64,000 nucleotides of DNA from Candidatus Protochlamydia amoebophila UWE25 (GCF_000011565.2 NC_005861.2:620001-684000), one strand, 5' to 3'. Positions 47,963 to 57,983 are shown, counted from the stretch's first letter. Program-made: numbers and translations. The notes: generated by a model not told the origin, from the letters alone.

Positions 47963-49588
47963 ATGTCTCGGCTTCTCATACAATTTTCACATCTTTTTAA
48001 ATCTTTTCGCTCTTTTCCTCTCTTCGAGGATCTCTCCCTTTCGATTAATGAAGGCGAACTTTTTGCCTTGATCGGCGAAAACGGGGCTGGAAAAACCACG
48101 CTGCTTCAGATTCTGGCTGGAACCATGCAGCCTGATTCCGGCAATTTCAGCAAAGGTTTCAGCATTTCAATCGCCTTCCTTTCACAGGAAATCGTTCTGG
48201 CCAATCCTTCAGTCTCTGTAAGGGAATTCATAGAAGGAAATTCTCTTTCGGACCTTGAAAAAGAAATGGCAGCCTGCCTGGAAGATCCAGACCGTTTGGC
48301 TGAATGGGCTGAGCTGCATGAGAAATACGAGCAGTTAGGCGGATACCGCCGGATTCCGATCGAACAAGTTCTACGCGGACTGAAGCTGGAAAGCAGCCTG
48401 CTCGATCTACCTCTGTCCCGCTTAAGCAGCGGACAAAGAGTGCGGGCAGCGCTGGCTAAAGCATTGGTAAAAAATCCGGATCTTCTGCTTTTGGATGAAC
48501 CGACCAATCATCTCGACCAGGAAATGCTTGAATGGCTGGAATCTGTTTTGAAGCAGAGGCAAGGAGCCTGCATTATCGTCTCGCACGACCGTAAATTTTT
48601 AAATGCCGTCTGCAATAGGCTCGTCGAAATCAAAAACGGCAAGCTCACCAGCTACGGAGGCAGCTATGACTTCTATCTTACAGAGCAGGAAAGGATACTG
48701 GAAAGGCAGATGAAAGCCTATAAAGCTCAAGAGGAAGAAAGATCTTTTCTCAAGGAGAAAATCAAAGCAGTTACCTTTTCCAAAGGAAAGCCCCCTCCTC
48801 CAAAGGACCGCAATATCATAGCTTACTACGATAAAAGAGGGGAAAAGCATCAAAAATCGCTGCAGCATAAACTCAATGCCATGAAAACCCGGCTTGAAGA
48901 AATCGAAGCCGATCTTCTTCCTCATCCAAAGCCGAAAAGCATCAAGGGCCTCAAATTTGTTGAATTGCCTCTGGCATCTTCTGTTGCGATCGAACTGGAT
49001 CATGCGGGCAAGGCTTATGGAAATAAAGTTTTATTTTCCCAATTTTGCAAGAGCATCTGCAAAGGAGACAAAATTCTTGTCACAGGCCTGAATGGATGCG
49101 GAAAGACGACGCTCTTGAAAGCGATTGCCGGAATCATTCCATTGGACGAAGGAGGTATCCGCTCGGCACCTACCGCAAAAATCGCTTTCCTAGACCAGGA
49201 AGCCAAGTTGCTGCCTATGGATCAAACGCCTCTTCAATACTTTGAAAGCCAGTTTCATCTATCTGAAGAGGGCTTAAGGCGCGAACTTCATAAAGCATCC
49301 TTGGAGGGAGCGGATTTGCTAAGGCGCCCATTTTGCACATTAAGCACAGGGCAAAGAAAGCGGATGATGTTGCTCGCCCTTGTTCTGGAAAAGCCCAACG
49401 TCCTCTTATTGGACGAACCTACGAACCATCTGGATTTCATGACCTTGGAAGCCTTTGAGAATGCCCTTCTCGAGTTCGAAGGGGCCATCGTAGCGGTATC
49501 GCACGATGCCACCTTTATTGAAAAAATTGCTACTCAGGAATGGAGGCTTGGATCAGGAACATATCCGTTTTGTGCTCAATTGGATTGA
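47963..49588 (+). CDS. ABC-F family ATPase (ribosome protection type)
   Basis: 541 aa with two ABC domains and no membrane segments. Domain 1 has Walker A GENGAGKTT at 38-46, LSSGQRVRAALAKAL and LLLLDEPTNHLD; domain 2 has GLNGCGKTT, LSTGQRKRMMLLALVLE and LLLDEPTNHLDF. A charged linker (ERILERQMKAYKAQEEERSF) joins them. Members of this class (Lsa/Vga/Msr/OptrA relatives, or housekeeping Etta-like factors) act on ribosomes and several give antibiotic resistance; the subgroup is not certain here. The gene is clearly richer in G+C than its neighbours, suggesting recent transfer. Confidence 0.9.
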   Translation: MSRLLIQFSHLFKSFRSFPLFEDLSLSINEGELFALIGENGAGKTTLLQILAGTMQPDSGNFSKGFSISIAFLSQEIVLANPSVSVREFIEGNSLSDLEKEMAACLEDPDRLAEWAELHEKYEQLGGYRRIPIEQVLRGLKLESSLLDLPLSRLSSGQRVRAALAKALVKNPDLLLLDEPTNHLDQEMLEWLESVLKQRQGACIIVSHDRKFLNAVCNRLVEIKNGKLTSYGGSYDFYLTEQERILERQMKAYKAQEEERSFLKEKIKAVTFSKGKPPPPKDRNIIAYYDKRGEKHQKSLQHKLNAMKTRLEEIEADLLPHPKPKSIKGLKFVELPLASSVAIELDHAGKAYGNKVLFSQFCKSICKGDKILVTGLNGCGKTTLLKAIAGIIPLDEGGIRSAPTAKIAFLDQEAKLLPMDQTPLQYFESQFHLSEEGLRRELHKASLEGADLLRRPFCTLSTGQRKRMMLLALVLEKPNVLLLDEPTNHLDFMTLEAFENALLEFEGAIVAVSHDATFIEKIATQEWRLGSGTYPFCAQLD

Positions 49589-50069
49589 ATCTGGAAGTGA
49601 AAACTTTCGTATACAAAAACTAGCGACTCTGGATACACATTTAGTTGCATATTTCGTGGTTGTCTCTCCAGAAATAGATCAGATTTTATTAGTAAATCAT
49701 AGAAAATCCGGACTATAGTTTCACCTGGCGGTCATATTGGCCCCGGCGAGGTTTTCAAGGAAGCGATCAAAAGAAAAGCCAAGGAAGAGTTTGAAATCGA
49801 GGCCGAGTTTTTATCTAATGAACCGCTTTTGCTAACGGTAAACAAAACAGTAGAGAATGTTGCCAAACATACAGATGTATCACTTTGATATTTGCTTAAA
49901 GGCGATTCAAGCCAAGCTTTGGATTACGACTCTAATGAATTTCATCAGTTTTGTTGGTTTTGGATCGATGAGTTTCCATTCGAGAAATCCGATCCACACA
50001 TATGAAGAGGTTTATACAGAAAATGTGCTATCAAATGAATCTAAAGATAGACAGCGTAATAGAGTCTGA
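49550..50069 (+). pseudogene. NUDIX hydrolase gene, frameshifted
   Basis: Pieces DQEHIRFVLNWIESGSENFR, THLVAYFVVVSPEIDQILLV, then in another frame SPGGHIGPGEVFKEAIKRKA and KEEFEIEAEFLSNEPLLL, and further HQFCWFWIDEFPFEKSDPHI. The NUDIX box GGHIGPGE...KAKEEFEIEA is seen but frames change around 49715 and 49890. It overlaps the 3' end of the ABC-F frame. Confidence 0.68.
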
Positions 50070-50072
50070 CAA

Positions 50073-50495
50073 ATGAACTTAACCATTCATTCGTTAAATG
50101 CTAGCAAAGCTGAAAAAGCTTGCTGAGAGCTCACACGTTTTCTTCCTGAATATTTCGGTATTCATGAGGCTAATGAACGCCATGCAAAGGGAGCAAGAGG
50201 GCTACCTACTTTTGGTGCGAAGCTTAGCGGTATCTATTTAGGATTGAACTTGTGCGAAATACCTTTTCCTAACAAGGTTAATATTTACTAGATGATAGTC
50301 AGAAAAGAATATCGTGGTCAACAAATAGGTTAAGCTCTTTTGAAATATGCTGAGACTTACTGTTCAAAGAAACAGTGGGCATCCATGACTGTTGAAACAC
50401 TAAGCCCTGCGGAAAAGGACCCCAACTACATAAATACGTACGCTTTTTATAAGCAGAATGGGTTTGATCTTTTATTCAAAGTTGAATACTTATAG
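50073..50495 (+). pseudogene. GNAT acetyltransferase gene with three nonsense codons
   Basis: One frame from MNLTIHSLNASKAEKAC to YKQNGFDLLFKVEYL, with TGA, TAG and TAA inside. FPEYFGI-type start, VRKEYRGQQIG (acetyl-CoA loop) and NTYAFYKQNGFDLLF identify a GNAT. No frameshift needed. Confidence 0.7.
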
Positions 50496-50668
50496 ACCTG
50501 ATTTTAAAATGGTATATTTATACAAAAAACTTAGAAAAAATAAAAAGGATTGATCTTTGATCAAGTTTATTTCAGTAGTCTATTGAAATCTCTTGATTTA
50601 AAATTTAACACAAAAACCCAGTTGATGGAATTGGGTGTTTCTGTTAAATTGAATACAGGAGATAACCT

Positions 50669-51268
50669 ATGAAAAAACCTACAAACCTAAGTATTATTCG
50701 TCCGCTTTTTGCTCAATCCTCATTCACTGCAGAAGAGGTTAAACAATTTGGGGTTTCTGCTGCTCATCTTGGCTACTATATTAAGAAAGGTCTAATTAAA
50801 CGACTAGGGCGCGGCATTTACCAAAGTGCAGACTATCAAGGATCTCCTGAAAATTTTCGATGGGAGGATCTTATAGAGGCTGTAAATTCTGTACCCAATG
50901 GGGTTATTTGCCTTATTTCTGCACTAGCTATCCACGATATAACCGAGGAAATTCCGCGAGAACATTGGATTGCTATACCACATACTACTTCCATTTGTAG
51001 AGGCGCTAAAGTGAGAATTGTGAGATTCCGCAATATGGAGCTTGGAAAAACAGAACTTGACCTGGGAGGTGTTCGCATTCCTATATTTAATCGCGAACGG
51101 ACCATCATCGATTCCTTTAGGCTACTGAGTCGAGAAACAGCCATCAAAGCTTTAAAAATGGCTTTATTCCAAAAAGGGACAATGCGATTGGATCTTAAAA
51201 AACTGCAGTCGTACGCAAAAAAACTTAGATTTAACATTGCCCCCTACCTTATCACGGCAACAACATGA
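50669..51268 (+). CDS. AbiEi-family antitoxin (system 3)
   Basis: 199 aa; AGGAG 7 nt before the ATG. Winged-helix start (FTAEEVKQFGVSAAHLGYYI, KKGLIKRLGRGIYQSADY) and AbiEi C-domain (VICLISALAIHDITEEIPRE, IFNRERTIIDSFRLLSRE). Similar in layout to system 2 but on the opposite strand. A partly symmetric ACCCA/TGGGT element lies about 35 bp upstream. Stop overlaps the toxin ATG by 4 nt. Confidence 0.9.
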   Translation: MKKPTNLSIIRPLFAQSSFTAEEVKQFGVSAAHLGYYIKKGLIKRLGRGIYQSADYQGSPENFRWEDLIEAVNSVPNGVICLISALAIHDITEEIPREHWIAIPHTTSICRGAKVRIVRFRNMELGKTELDLGGVRIPIFNRERTIIDSFRLLSRETAIKALKMALFQKGTMRLDLKKLQSYAKKLRFNIAPYLITATT

Positions 51269-52113
51269 ATGAACAAGGACTAAAAGATCGTCTTCAAGCT
51301 ATTTCTAAAGAAAGAGGTATCAATTTCAATGAGTGCTGGAAAAAGCTGCTTCTAGAACGGTTTTTATCCCGATTATCTCGATCAACATATACTCAACAAT
51401 TCATTTTTAAAGGAGGTTTTCTTCTCGCCTACCTCATGGAAATTGGACGAGAGACGACTGATCTCGATTTTTTACTCACAAGCATAAACGCCAGTGAAGA
51501 CGAGATAAAGGAAGCTATAGAAGAGGTTATCGCAATAGAATCAGAAGATGGATTTTCGTTCAGTTATGAAGGAATAGAGCTTTTAGAACAGCCTCATATG
51601 GACTATCCAGGATATCGCGTCGGTTTGAAAGCAATATTTGGCCGCATGAGGGATAAGATTCAGATCGATGTAGGCATAGGAGACGTAGTCACGCCCACCA
51701 CTCGCGAATTGCACTTCTTTCAGTACAAGGGTAAGCCAATGTTTGAAGGTGAAATTTCCTTGCTTGTCTATCCTTCCGAAACAATTTTTGCAGAAAAGCT
51801 TGAGACAGTGCTTTCTAAGGGAGCTGCTAATAGCCGTATGAAGGACTATCATGACCTGCTTCTACTCGCGCGCGAACCACATATGATTAACTTTAACAAG
51901 TTGCAAGTATCGTTAAAGAATACGTTTAGCAATCGCGGTACGACTCTTGAGCTTATTGATTTCAAAACAAATGAGCTCAAGCTAATGCAAAAACTCTGGG
52001 TTGCACACATCAAAAATTTAGGCCATGCAGCTCAGAAATTGAAGCTTCCAGAGAACATTCAAGATGTCATTATAGAACTCAATACAATCATCAAGAGTGT
52101 AGAAACATGTTAA
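51265..52113 (+). CDS. AbiEii-family nucleotidyltransferase toxin (system 3)
   Basis: 282 aa. FIFKGGFLLAYLMEIGRETT with KGG at 49-51 and TTDLDFLL at 64-71 form the active site; ETIFAEKLETVLSKGAANSR and MKDYHDLLLLAR are the second block. Intact, coupled to its antitoxin. It is the third complete AbiE-type pair in the window. Confidence 0.9.
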   Translation: MNEQGLKDRLQAISKERGINFNECWKKLLLERFLSRLSRSTYTQQFIFKGGFLLAYLMEIGRETTDLDFLLTSINASEDEIKEAIEEVIAIESEDGFSFSYEGIELLEQPHMDYPGYRVGLKAIFGRMRDKIQIDVGIGDVVTPTTRELHFFQYKGKPMFEGEISLLVYPSETIFAEKLETVLSKGAANSRMKDYHDLLLLAREPHMINFNKLQVSLKNTFSNRGTTLELIDFKTNELKLMQKLWVAHIKNLGHAAQKLKLPENIQDVIIELNTIIKSVETC

Positions 52114-52255
52114 ATCTACCTCTAACATGAAGATGTGAACTGCGCTTCTAAAAAATCAACGCCTGAATTTCGGCGGCAGCCTTTTTGCTAATTCAATACA
52201 ATGCAGCAAAGCAAGAAAATGCAATAGAGTGATATTAGCCGAAAACAAGAGAGAA

Positions 52256-52995
52256 TACTATCTAGCACTAATTGATAAAAAACAGAATATGAGGGGATCT
52301 TCTTTGTTGGAGCTAAAAGCATTGAGTATTTTGTCGTCCAACATGTCTTGCAAGGAAGCCAAAACTTGAGATTGTGAATTTTTCAAAACTGTCCAGCAGG
52401 CACTTTTAGTCTCGTTTAGACTTTGTAAACGCTGCAGGCCTCTTTCTCATCCTAATCATGTCTCTAAACTTGTGCAAATTCTGGTTGAAGCAGTCGAAAA
52501 AGCCCCGAAAAAACGTTGGAAAGACAGATATTTTCAAGAATTATCCGTAGATACTTCGACTGCTCGCCGTCAGTTTAAGAAAAGATTTGGTATGACGTTT
52601 GTTGAATATGCATGTGCAAGACGCATGGGACTGGCTGTGAAACAAATAAGAGCTGGTGATCCTGTGATCGAAGCTCAACTCTCAAGCGGCTATGAATCCG
52701 GTAGTGTCTTTAGGGATACCTTTTCACGAATTATGGAGTGCCTCCGTCGAAGTTCGGGAATGATAAAATTCTTAAGGCATCATGGCTCGATACGCTGTTT
52801 AGTCCAATACTATTTATTACAGATGAACAGGCTCTTTATTTTCTAGAATTTGTAGACCGTCGCGGTTTAGGAAGGGAGGTTGAACGACTTAGACAAAAAA
52901 CTAAATCAGCGATTATTTCGTGTTATACAAAGCCTATTAGGGCAATTGAAAATGATAGGGCGCTATATAGAATTAATTTTATCTTCCAAACCTAA
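52256..52995 (+). pseudogene. Ada-like methyltransferase/AraC regulator gene, frameshifted
   Basis: Pieces across frames: GIFFVGAKSIEYFVVQHVLQ, then DCEFFKTVQQALLVSFRLCK and RCRPLSHPNHVSKLVQILVE, AraC-type DTSTARRQFKKRFGMTFVEY and GYESGSVFRDTFSRIM, and after another shift near 52735 PSKFGNDKILKASWLDTLFS with ITDEQALYFLEFVDRRGL. This is Ada (alkylation response; N-Ada, AraC helix-turn-helix and the start of the O6-methylguanine methyltransferase). The C-terminal acceptor-cysteine domain is absent. Confidence 0.78.
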
Positions 52996-53460
52996 AAATG
53001 TTTAAGATATTTTACGGCACCTAAGTAGTGGAAAGAAAAGCTGGATAAGTAATGATTTAGAGCTGGTAATGAACAAAAATATTTGAAAAAGAATAAGCAG
53101 GCGATTTGATCGATTCTCGTATCATGTAGAGTATAGGGGAGCTTCCACTGCTGAAATGGGCTCCAAACTTATGACAAGCATTACAAAGGCAGTCATTCCA
53201 ATAAAAAATTAAAGGTAAAGAATTGGCCAAGGCAACGCAATAAATTAGTACAATTTATGCAAGCATTAGCATATTTCAAAGTTTTTGAAAATTAATAAAA
53301 ATAAAGGTTTAAAAGGTTTGAAGAGAAGTTTTTGTACTTTTTGAACCTGTGTTATAAATTAGGATTTTTTGTGGAAATAAGTTCTCTTTCCAGAGTAAAA
53401 ATCCTTCATATTGATCCATTCAACCCAATTTATAGCCTTCAGGGTTAATGGTTGAATAGG
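52996..53460. other. intergenic region, no gene recognised
   Basis: About 465 bp AT-rich sequence with stops in every frame. Nothing I can identify. Confidence 0.45.
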
Positions 53461-53625
53461 AATTGGTCTCTTTATGCAGACTGCGATAGAGCTCAGCAAC
53501 TCTACTTTCGATTAGGATATGTCTCTGATGGTTGCGGGATAACTTACAACTATCAGCTTATAGTTACTGGTAAGTCTTATCCATTAGATGACAAACTGAT
53601 CCTTTGGCTGACAAAAAACTTATAA
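53461..53625 (+). pseudogene. C-terminal fragment of a GNAT acetyltransferase
   Basis: YADCDRAQQLYFRLGYVSDG and CGITYNYQLIVTGKSYPLDD then LILWLTKNL end at TAA 53625. This is the last quarter of a GNAT (A-Q-x-L-Y-x-x-L-G-Y motif); the acetyl-CoA domain is gone. Confidence 0.65.
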
Positions 53626-53644
53626 TACTAGGATAACTTACAAA

Positions 53645-54283
53645 ATGACAAGTCCAAACCCAAACTCTTTTCATCCAATTAAAGATTATGACAAATTAAT
53701 TTTTCTAAAAAACTTTGTTAAAGCCAGTAATATTTTTATCGGGGATTATACCTACTTTGATGACAGAAGATATGGTCCAGAGAGATTTGAAGAGTACAAT
53801 GTTTTGTATAACTATGACTTTTCAAAAGTAAAGCTTGTTATCGAAAAATTTTGTGCCATCGCAGCAGAAACTCGCTTTATTATGACGGGGGACCATAAGC
53901 TCGATGCAATTAGCACTTATCCTTTTCCCATATTTGGCTATGGTTGGGAAAGCGCTTTCAATGTTTACGACTTACCAGTCAAGGGAGACATTATCGTCGG
54001 CAATGATGTCTGGTTCGGATATGATTCCCTAGTTATGAATGGTGTGACGATAGGTAATGGAGCGATCATTGCAGCCAGGGCAGTGGTTGTAAAGGATGTA
54101 CCTGCTTACTCAATTGTTGCAGGCAACCCAGCTAAGGTTGTAAAAATGCGATTTGATGATAAGACTATCGACCGTTTGCAAAAAATTTCTTGGTGGAATT
54201 GGGAGATTGAAAAAGTTAATAAAAACCTAAAACTGATCTGCCATCTTAATATAGATCACTTAGAATTAGCATCCCATGAATGA
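53645..54283 (+). CDS. CatB/Vat-type O-acetyltransferase
   Basis: 212 aa with left-handed beta-helix hexapeptide repeats (IFIGDYTYFDD; GDIIVGNDVWFGYDSLVMNG; VTIGNGAIIAARAVVVKDVP; YSIVAGNPAKVVKMRFD). The FIMTGDHKLDAISTYPFPIFG segment contains the catalytic His of the xenobiotic acetyltransferase group. Relatives inactivate chloramphenicol (CatB) or streptogramin A (Vat) using acetyl-CoA. Substrate here is not known. AAGGATAA-like site before the ATG; intact amid decayed genes. Confidence 0.88.
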   Translation: MTSPNPNSFHPIKDYDKLIFLKNFVKASNIFIGDYTYFDDRRYGPERFEEYNVLYNYDFSKVKLVIEKFCAIAAETRFIMTGDHKLDAISTYPFPIFGYGWESAFNVYDLPVKGDIIVGNDVWFGYDSLVMNGVTIGNGAIIAARAVVVKDVPAYSIVAGNPAKVVKMRFDDKTIDRLQKISWWNWEIEKVNKNLKLICHLNIDHLELASHE

Positions 54284-54549
54284 CGAAGCTTCCGAATAGG
54301 AATAATTCTGAATTGATAGAGATATTATCTAAAAAAGAATTACAAAAGTAATATTCACCCATTTTTAATCTTTAAAATAGATTTAGTTTTTTTGAATTCA
54401 GTCAAATTTATGACAAATTTCCTGATATTCACCAATTAATTAGTATATTTAAATTTTCTAAACTTCCTCTTTGATTTGTCTGGAATCACGTAAAATGTTG
54501 CAGATTGACAATCAGCTGCTTGTGTTAAGATGAAAAACAAATTCTCTCT

Positions 54550-55174
54550 TTGATGAATAACTTAGAACAATTTATCACGGATGTTACCCCGGGCAATATT
54601 GATCCTCTTATCAAAATGACAGTTATTCATCATCAATTTGAGAGTATCCACCCTTTCTATGATGTCAATGGCAGAAATGGGCGTATTATTAAAATACTTT
54701 GTCTTGTGAAGCACATGGTCTATTGGATACCCATTGCTCTATTTTTCTCGTTATATCAATCAGAATAAGGGTAAATATTACCGATTGCTTCAATCAGTTT
54801 GGGACAACAAAAATTGGGAAAAATTGGGTGCTTTACATACTAGAGTAAATCGAACAGACTTTGCGCCAAACTACACGTTTGATAATAAGAATAAGAGATT
54901 TAATCTAGCATCATAAGCATAAGTTACGCGATGAGCTAACAAAGATGTACCGACAGAACTTGTTAAATAAACTTTTTCGTCATCTTACACGAAAATTGAT
55001 TTCGTCATGCATGTGCTGCAAGTTACACGCAAAACAGCAGCAAAATAACTTAATGAGCTCGTAGAAATTGGCCTGCTTTCTAAGCATAAAAGAGGGAAAG
55101 AAAATTATTATATGAACGATGTCCTATTTGATCTTTTGTCCGAGGTGGGCTTAAAACAAGAGATCATTTCGTGA
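54550..55174 (+). pseudogene. Fic family protein gene, frameshifted
   Basis: MNNLEQFITDVTPGNIDPLI and VIHHQFESIHPFYDVNGRNG carry the Fic core, here HPFYDVNGRNGR where HPFxDGNGR is usual. After shifts: LSLYQSE/SRYINQNKGKYYRLLQSVWD, KHKLRDELTKMYRQNLLNKL and the C-terminal helix-turn-helix piece KENYYMNDVLFDLLSEVGLK. Fic enzymes AMPylate proteins. Missing N-terminus and at least three shifts make it inactive. Confidence 0.75.
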
Positions 55175-55941
55175 GTAAAATATGTAAAATAGGGATATGT
55201 GAGAACCAGCATGGGCACAAAACATGAATTTTCTACCCATGATCAATTATCATATTTACGATTTCATCTGAAAAAAATATTGATGATTTCCACAGCTTGA
55301 TATAACGATTTACTCGTTTCGATAGATATCAAAAAACTATAGAATGCCAAAATTCAAACAGCGCAAAAAGAAATAATTTTTAATTTAATTAGAGAGCATC
55401 AAATTGTTGATCCTTTAATAGGTAATAAATACAATAATTAAAGATTTCTTCTAAAGCATAGCTCATAGCTAACTCAACAAGAAACGCATGACTGTTATCA
55501 TAATGACAGCTACTAGTGGATACGCAATACTATTAGCTAAGATTGGATTTTGAAGAATCAATGTTAGTGAAATACTAAGAGATTCGTAATTGCCCTAGAA
55601 GCCTCTCTGTCGGCTATTAAAACGAAAGATAATCGTTGTTGTCCTAAATAGCTAAATCTAGTTGTATTTAAAAATAATTCTTTAATATTTTATTTGAAGG
55701 GCGCTTTGCAAGCGCCCACGCAATACCCCTACATGCCTCAAAAATGAGAATGGTCTTTTTATCCATGATTTATTCTCGTTTGTCTTAAATTCGCAGAATT
55801 TTAGGATAATAAAGGGTACATGTAGTATGAAGCCGGGGAAAAATAGAAATGTTCTTGGTCACGTCATTTTAAAATTTTACGCTCATCCCCATTTTCCAGA
55901 ATCTTCAATCAAAAATTGCACAAATTCAAGTATCGGAATCC
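55175..55941. other. intergenic region, no gene recognised
   Basis: About 770 bp AT-rich sequence. The only clear structure is a GC-rich hairpin at 55699-55717. A frame starting at 55827 has no support. Confidence 0.45.
55699..55717. terminator. GC-rich perfect hairpin
   Basis: GGGCGCTT-TGC-AAGCGCCC: 8-bp perfect stem with a 3-nt loop, the most GC-rich structure in its AT-rich surroundings. No U-run follows on either strand, so a terminator role is uncertain. Confidence 0.4.
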
Positions 55942-56145
55942 CTATCTCCAGTAATCTTGAATGGCTTTCCATTGAAATATGTGGTACACGGCAGCCAATC
56001 CAACGATTGCATAAACCGCTCTGGCAAGCACAGGAAATTGGCCAAAAATAAATTCTACGAGGTTGAAATTGAATAGACCGACTAGTCCCCAGTTAAGACC
56101 CCCAATGACTAATAAAATAGGGGCGATGATCTCTATAGTTTTCAT
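55942..56145 (-). CDS. DUF378 membrane protein
   Basis: 67 aa; AAGGAG 5 nt before the ATG. IAPILLVIGGLNWGLVGLFNFNLV and VLARAVYAIVGLAAVYHIFQW are the two membrane segments and GGLNWGLVG motif of DUF378 (PF04070). Function unknown. Intact. Confidence 0.88.
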   Translation of the reverse strand: MKTIEIIAPILLVIGGLNWGLVGLFNFNLVEFIFGQFPVLARAVYAIVGLAAVYHIFQWKAIQDYWR

Positions 56146-56717
56146 ATATTCTCCTTAAGTTAGTTAGCCGTTCATCTAAAAAATTTAAAGGTTTTTTTAT
56201 ATTCATGCAACCCTATTAGAAATAGTTTGCACAAAAAATAAAAAATTTAACCCTCCAACATAAGGGGACTTAATTACTGGGCTACCTGATGAACAATCCT
56301 TTCTCTCTGTGGCAAATGGTCGAAAAGTGATGTCAAAGTCAATTGGCCCGATACTTGATCAAACCGGAAAAAGTCTAATCTAGGTTTCTCTGTTATAAAG
56401 CGTGCGCTTTTTATTTTTCCTAATGTATGCACTTTCTAAAATGGCTGGTGGACTTCCTCAAAAGCCTTAAACCATGAAACCTTAAGCTTCAGTTATCATA
56501 GCTTACTGCCTGAGCTATTTTCAGATGGTGAGAATACATTCTGGCTTTTTCTCGTTATGAAAAGTTGGCCTTGGAAAAATCATTTTTATGAGGTCATCAC
56601 AAGCTTCAAAGACTGCAAAACATCCATTTAGGTATGTCACTGGTATCTGTAAATATATTATCTGTGCTATGCAAGCTAGTTTGTTAAGATGAATGATATT
56701 GTTGTGTAATCTGAATT
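56146..56717. other. intergenic region, no gene recognised
   Basis: About 570 bp; the DUF378 promoter must lie at its left end. All frames are interrupted. Confidence 0.45.
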
Positions 56718-57205
56718 TTCATTTCATCATTATAAGTTTTTTTTGAAGCTTATAAATATCAAAAATATTTACTATACTATTGCCCAAAAATGGAACTGCT
56801 TCAATTGTACCTTTTGCAAAATTATAAAAACCTAAAGTTGCCTCATTTAGGTGGCTATTTCTATTTTGCTTGTCAAAAATAGCTTTTGCTAAGTGAGCAA
56901 TTGTGTGTACAATTCCAAGAAGTGCGCGTCCTGTACCTGTTACAGTGCTTAGTCCAGGAATAATACCGCATATATTTAACCAGTTAAGTCTAAGTCCACT
57001 ATAAGTAAGAGTATTTTGTCTAGTACGCTTAGGTTCATTTATTACTGTAATTGATTCATCTGATTCATTTTCAGATACTGCTAAACGATAGTTAGTAATA
57101 TTTTTTGTTTTAGTAATTCTTAAATTATTTGGATTTGGTAATATCTGATCTTAAAAAAGGTCCCGTTAATAAATTACCTGTTATAGAAAAGCTTATGTTA
57201 ATTCC
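56718..57205 (-). pseudogene. bilobed hydrophobic protein of parachlamydial type, 5' frameshift
   Basis: Stop-free from about 57152 to TGA at 56718: LRITKTKNITNYRLAVSENE, LTYSGLRLNWLNICGIIPGL, STVTGTGRALLGIVHTIAHL, FYNFAKGTIEAVPFLGNSIV, FDIYKLQKKL. Upstream in another frame SFSITGNLLTGPFLRSD looks like its N-terminus. Paired hydrophobic segments suggest a membrane or inclusion-membrane protein; I recall similar G-T-G-R-A-L-L-G proteins in Protochlamydia. No start codon in the main frame. Confidence 0.5.
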
Positions 57206-57480
57206 TCATAATTAAAAAATTTTACTATAAAAGTAACTATATTTGGCTTTTGATAAAAAATCAACTAATTTCAAACTTATCATGCATAATTCACATCGTC
57301 AATTCAGCTATAAAAAGTTATAGAAGATTTTAAACGATTTTTATAAATTGAAATTTTCTAAATTGCTATTTTGCTTATTTTTAACCTGTTGCTAATAATT
57401 GTAATTTAAGGTGCACAATATAAAAAATACTGTGATATCAAGTAGTTAAAAAGTAAAGGAGTTTATAAACAGATGAAAGT

Positions 57481-57496
57481 TTGCCTTGCAAGGCAA
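57481..57496. promoter_or_regulatory. 16-bp perfect palindrome
   Basis: TTGCCTTGCAAGGCAA is fully self-complementary, lies in an AT-rich gap about 70 bp before the small frames at 57567, and could be an operator or a small hairpin. Confidence 0.35.
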
Positions 57497-57566
57497 TTAT
57501 AAAAGGAATAAATTATTTTATAAAAGCATTGAAGTTTTTAATTAGATAAGTAAAGAAGTATAGAAG

Positions 57567-57874
57567 ATGAACAATACTTTTAAATCAAATCCCTCTAAAT
57601 TACAAAATCCAGAAAAACAAAATTACCTCAAAATCAACAGCAAAGAGAAAAACTCCAAGTTTCAAATATTGAGGCAACTCTTTAAAAAGCTACATTTCCA
57701 ATGAATAAAGCGATGATTATCAATTTTTTTAAAAGCGACATGAAAAAGTTAGCATGCTTAGACCTTGTCAATTTAATCAATGAAATTAATGATATGATTT
57801 ATCATAGCTCATCTCAACTCATTCAAGAACCTGAATCGATATATCAAAAAAAAGGAAAAATCAATAGAAATTAA
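57567..57874 (+). pseudogene. small hypothetical gene in two overlapping frames
   Basis: ATG 57567 opens 45 codons (MNNTFKSNPSKLQNPEK...) ending at TGA 57702, where ATG 57701 opens 57 codons (MNKAMIINFFKSDMKKLACL, DLVNLINEINDMIYHSSSQL). In the second frame upstream QQQREKLQVSNIEATL precedes a TAA. It looks like one helical protein broken by a frameshift and a stop. No family known. Confidence 0.4.
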
Positions 57875-57983
57875 TTAATTTAATCGAATGAGTTTTTAGT
57901 TTAAATTTTTATTTAAATTAAAAGTAAAAGGAATAAATTAAATGTAAAGCCGTGAGACCTCTCATCATTGCGGAAGTAAAAAA

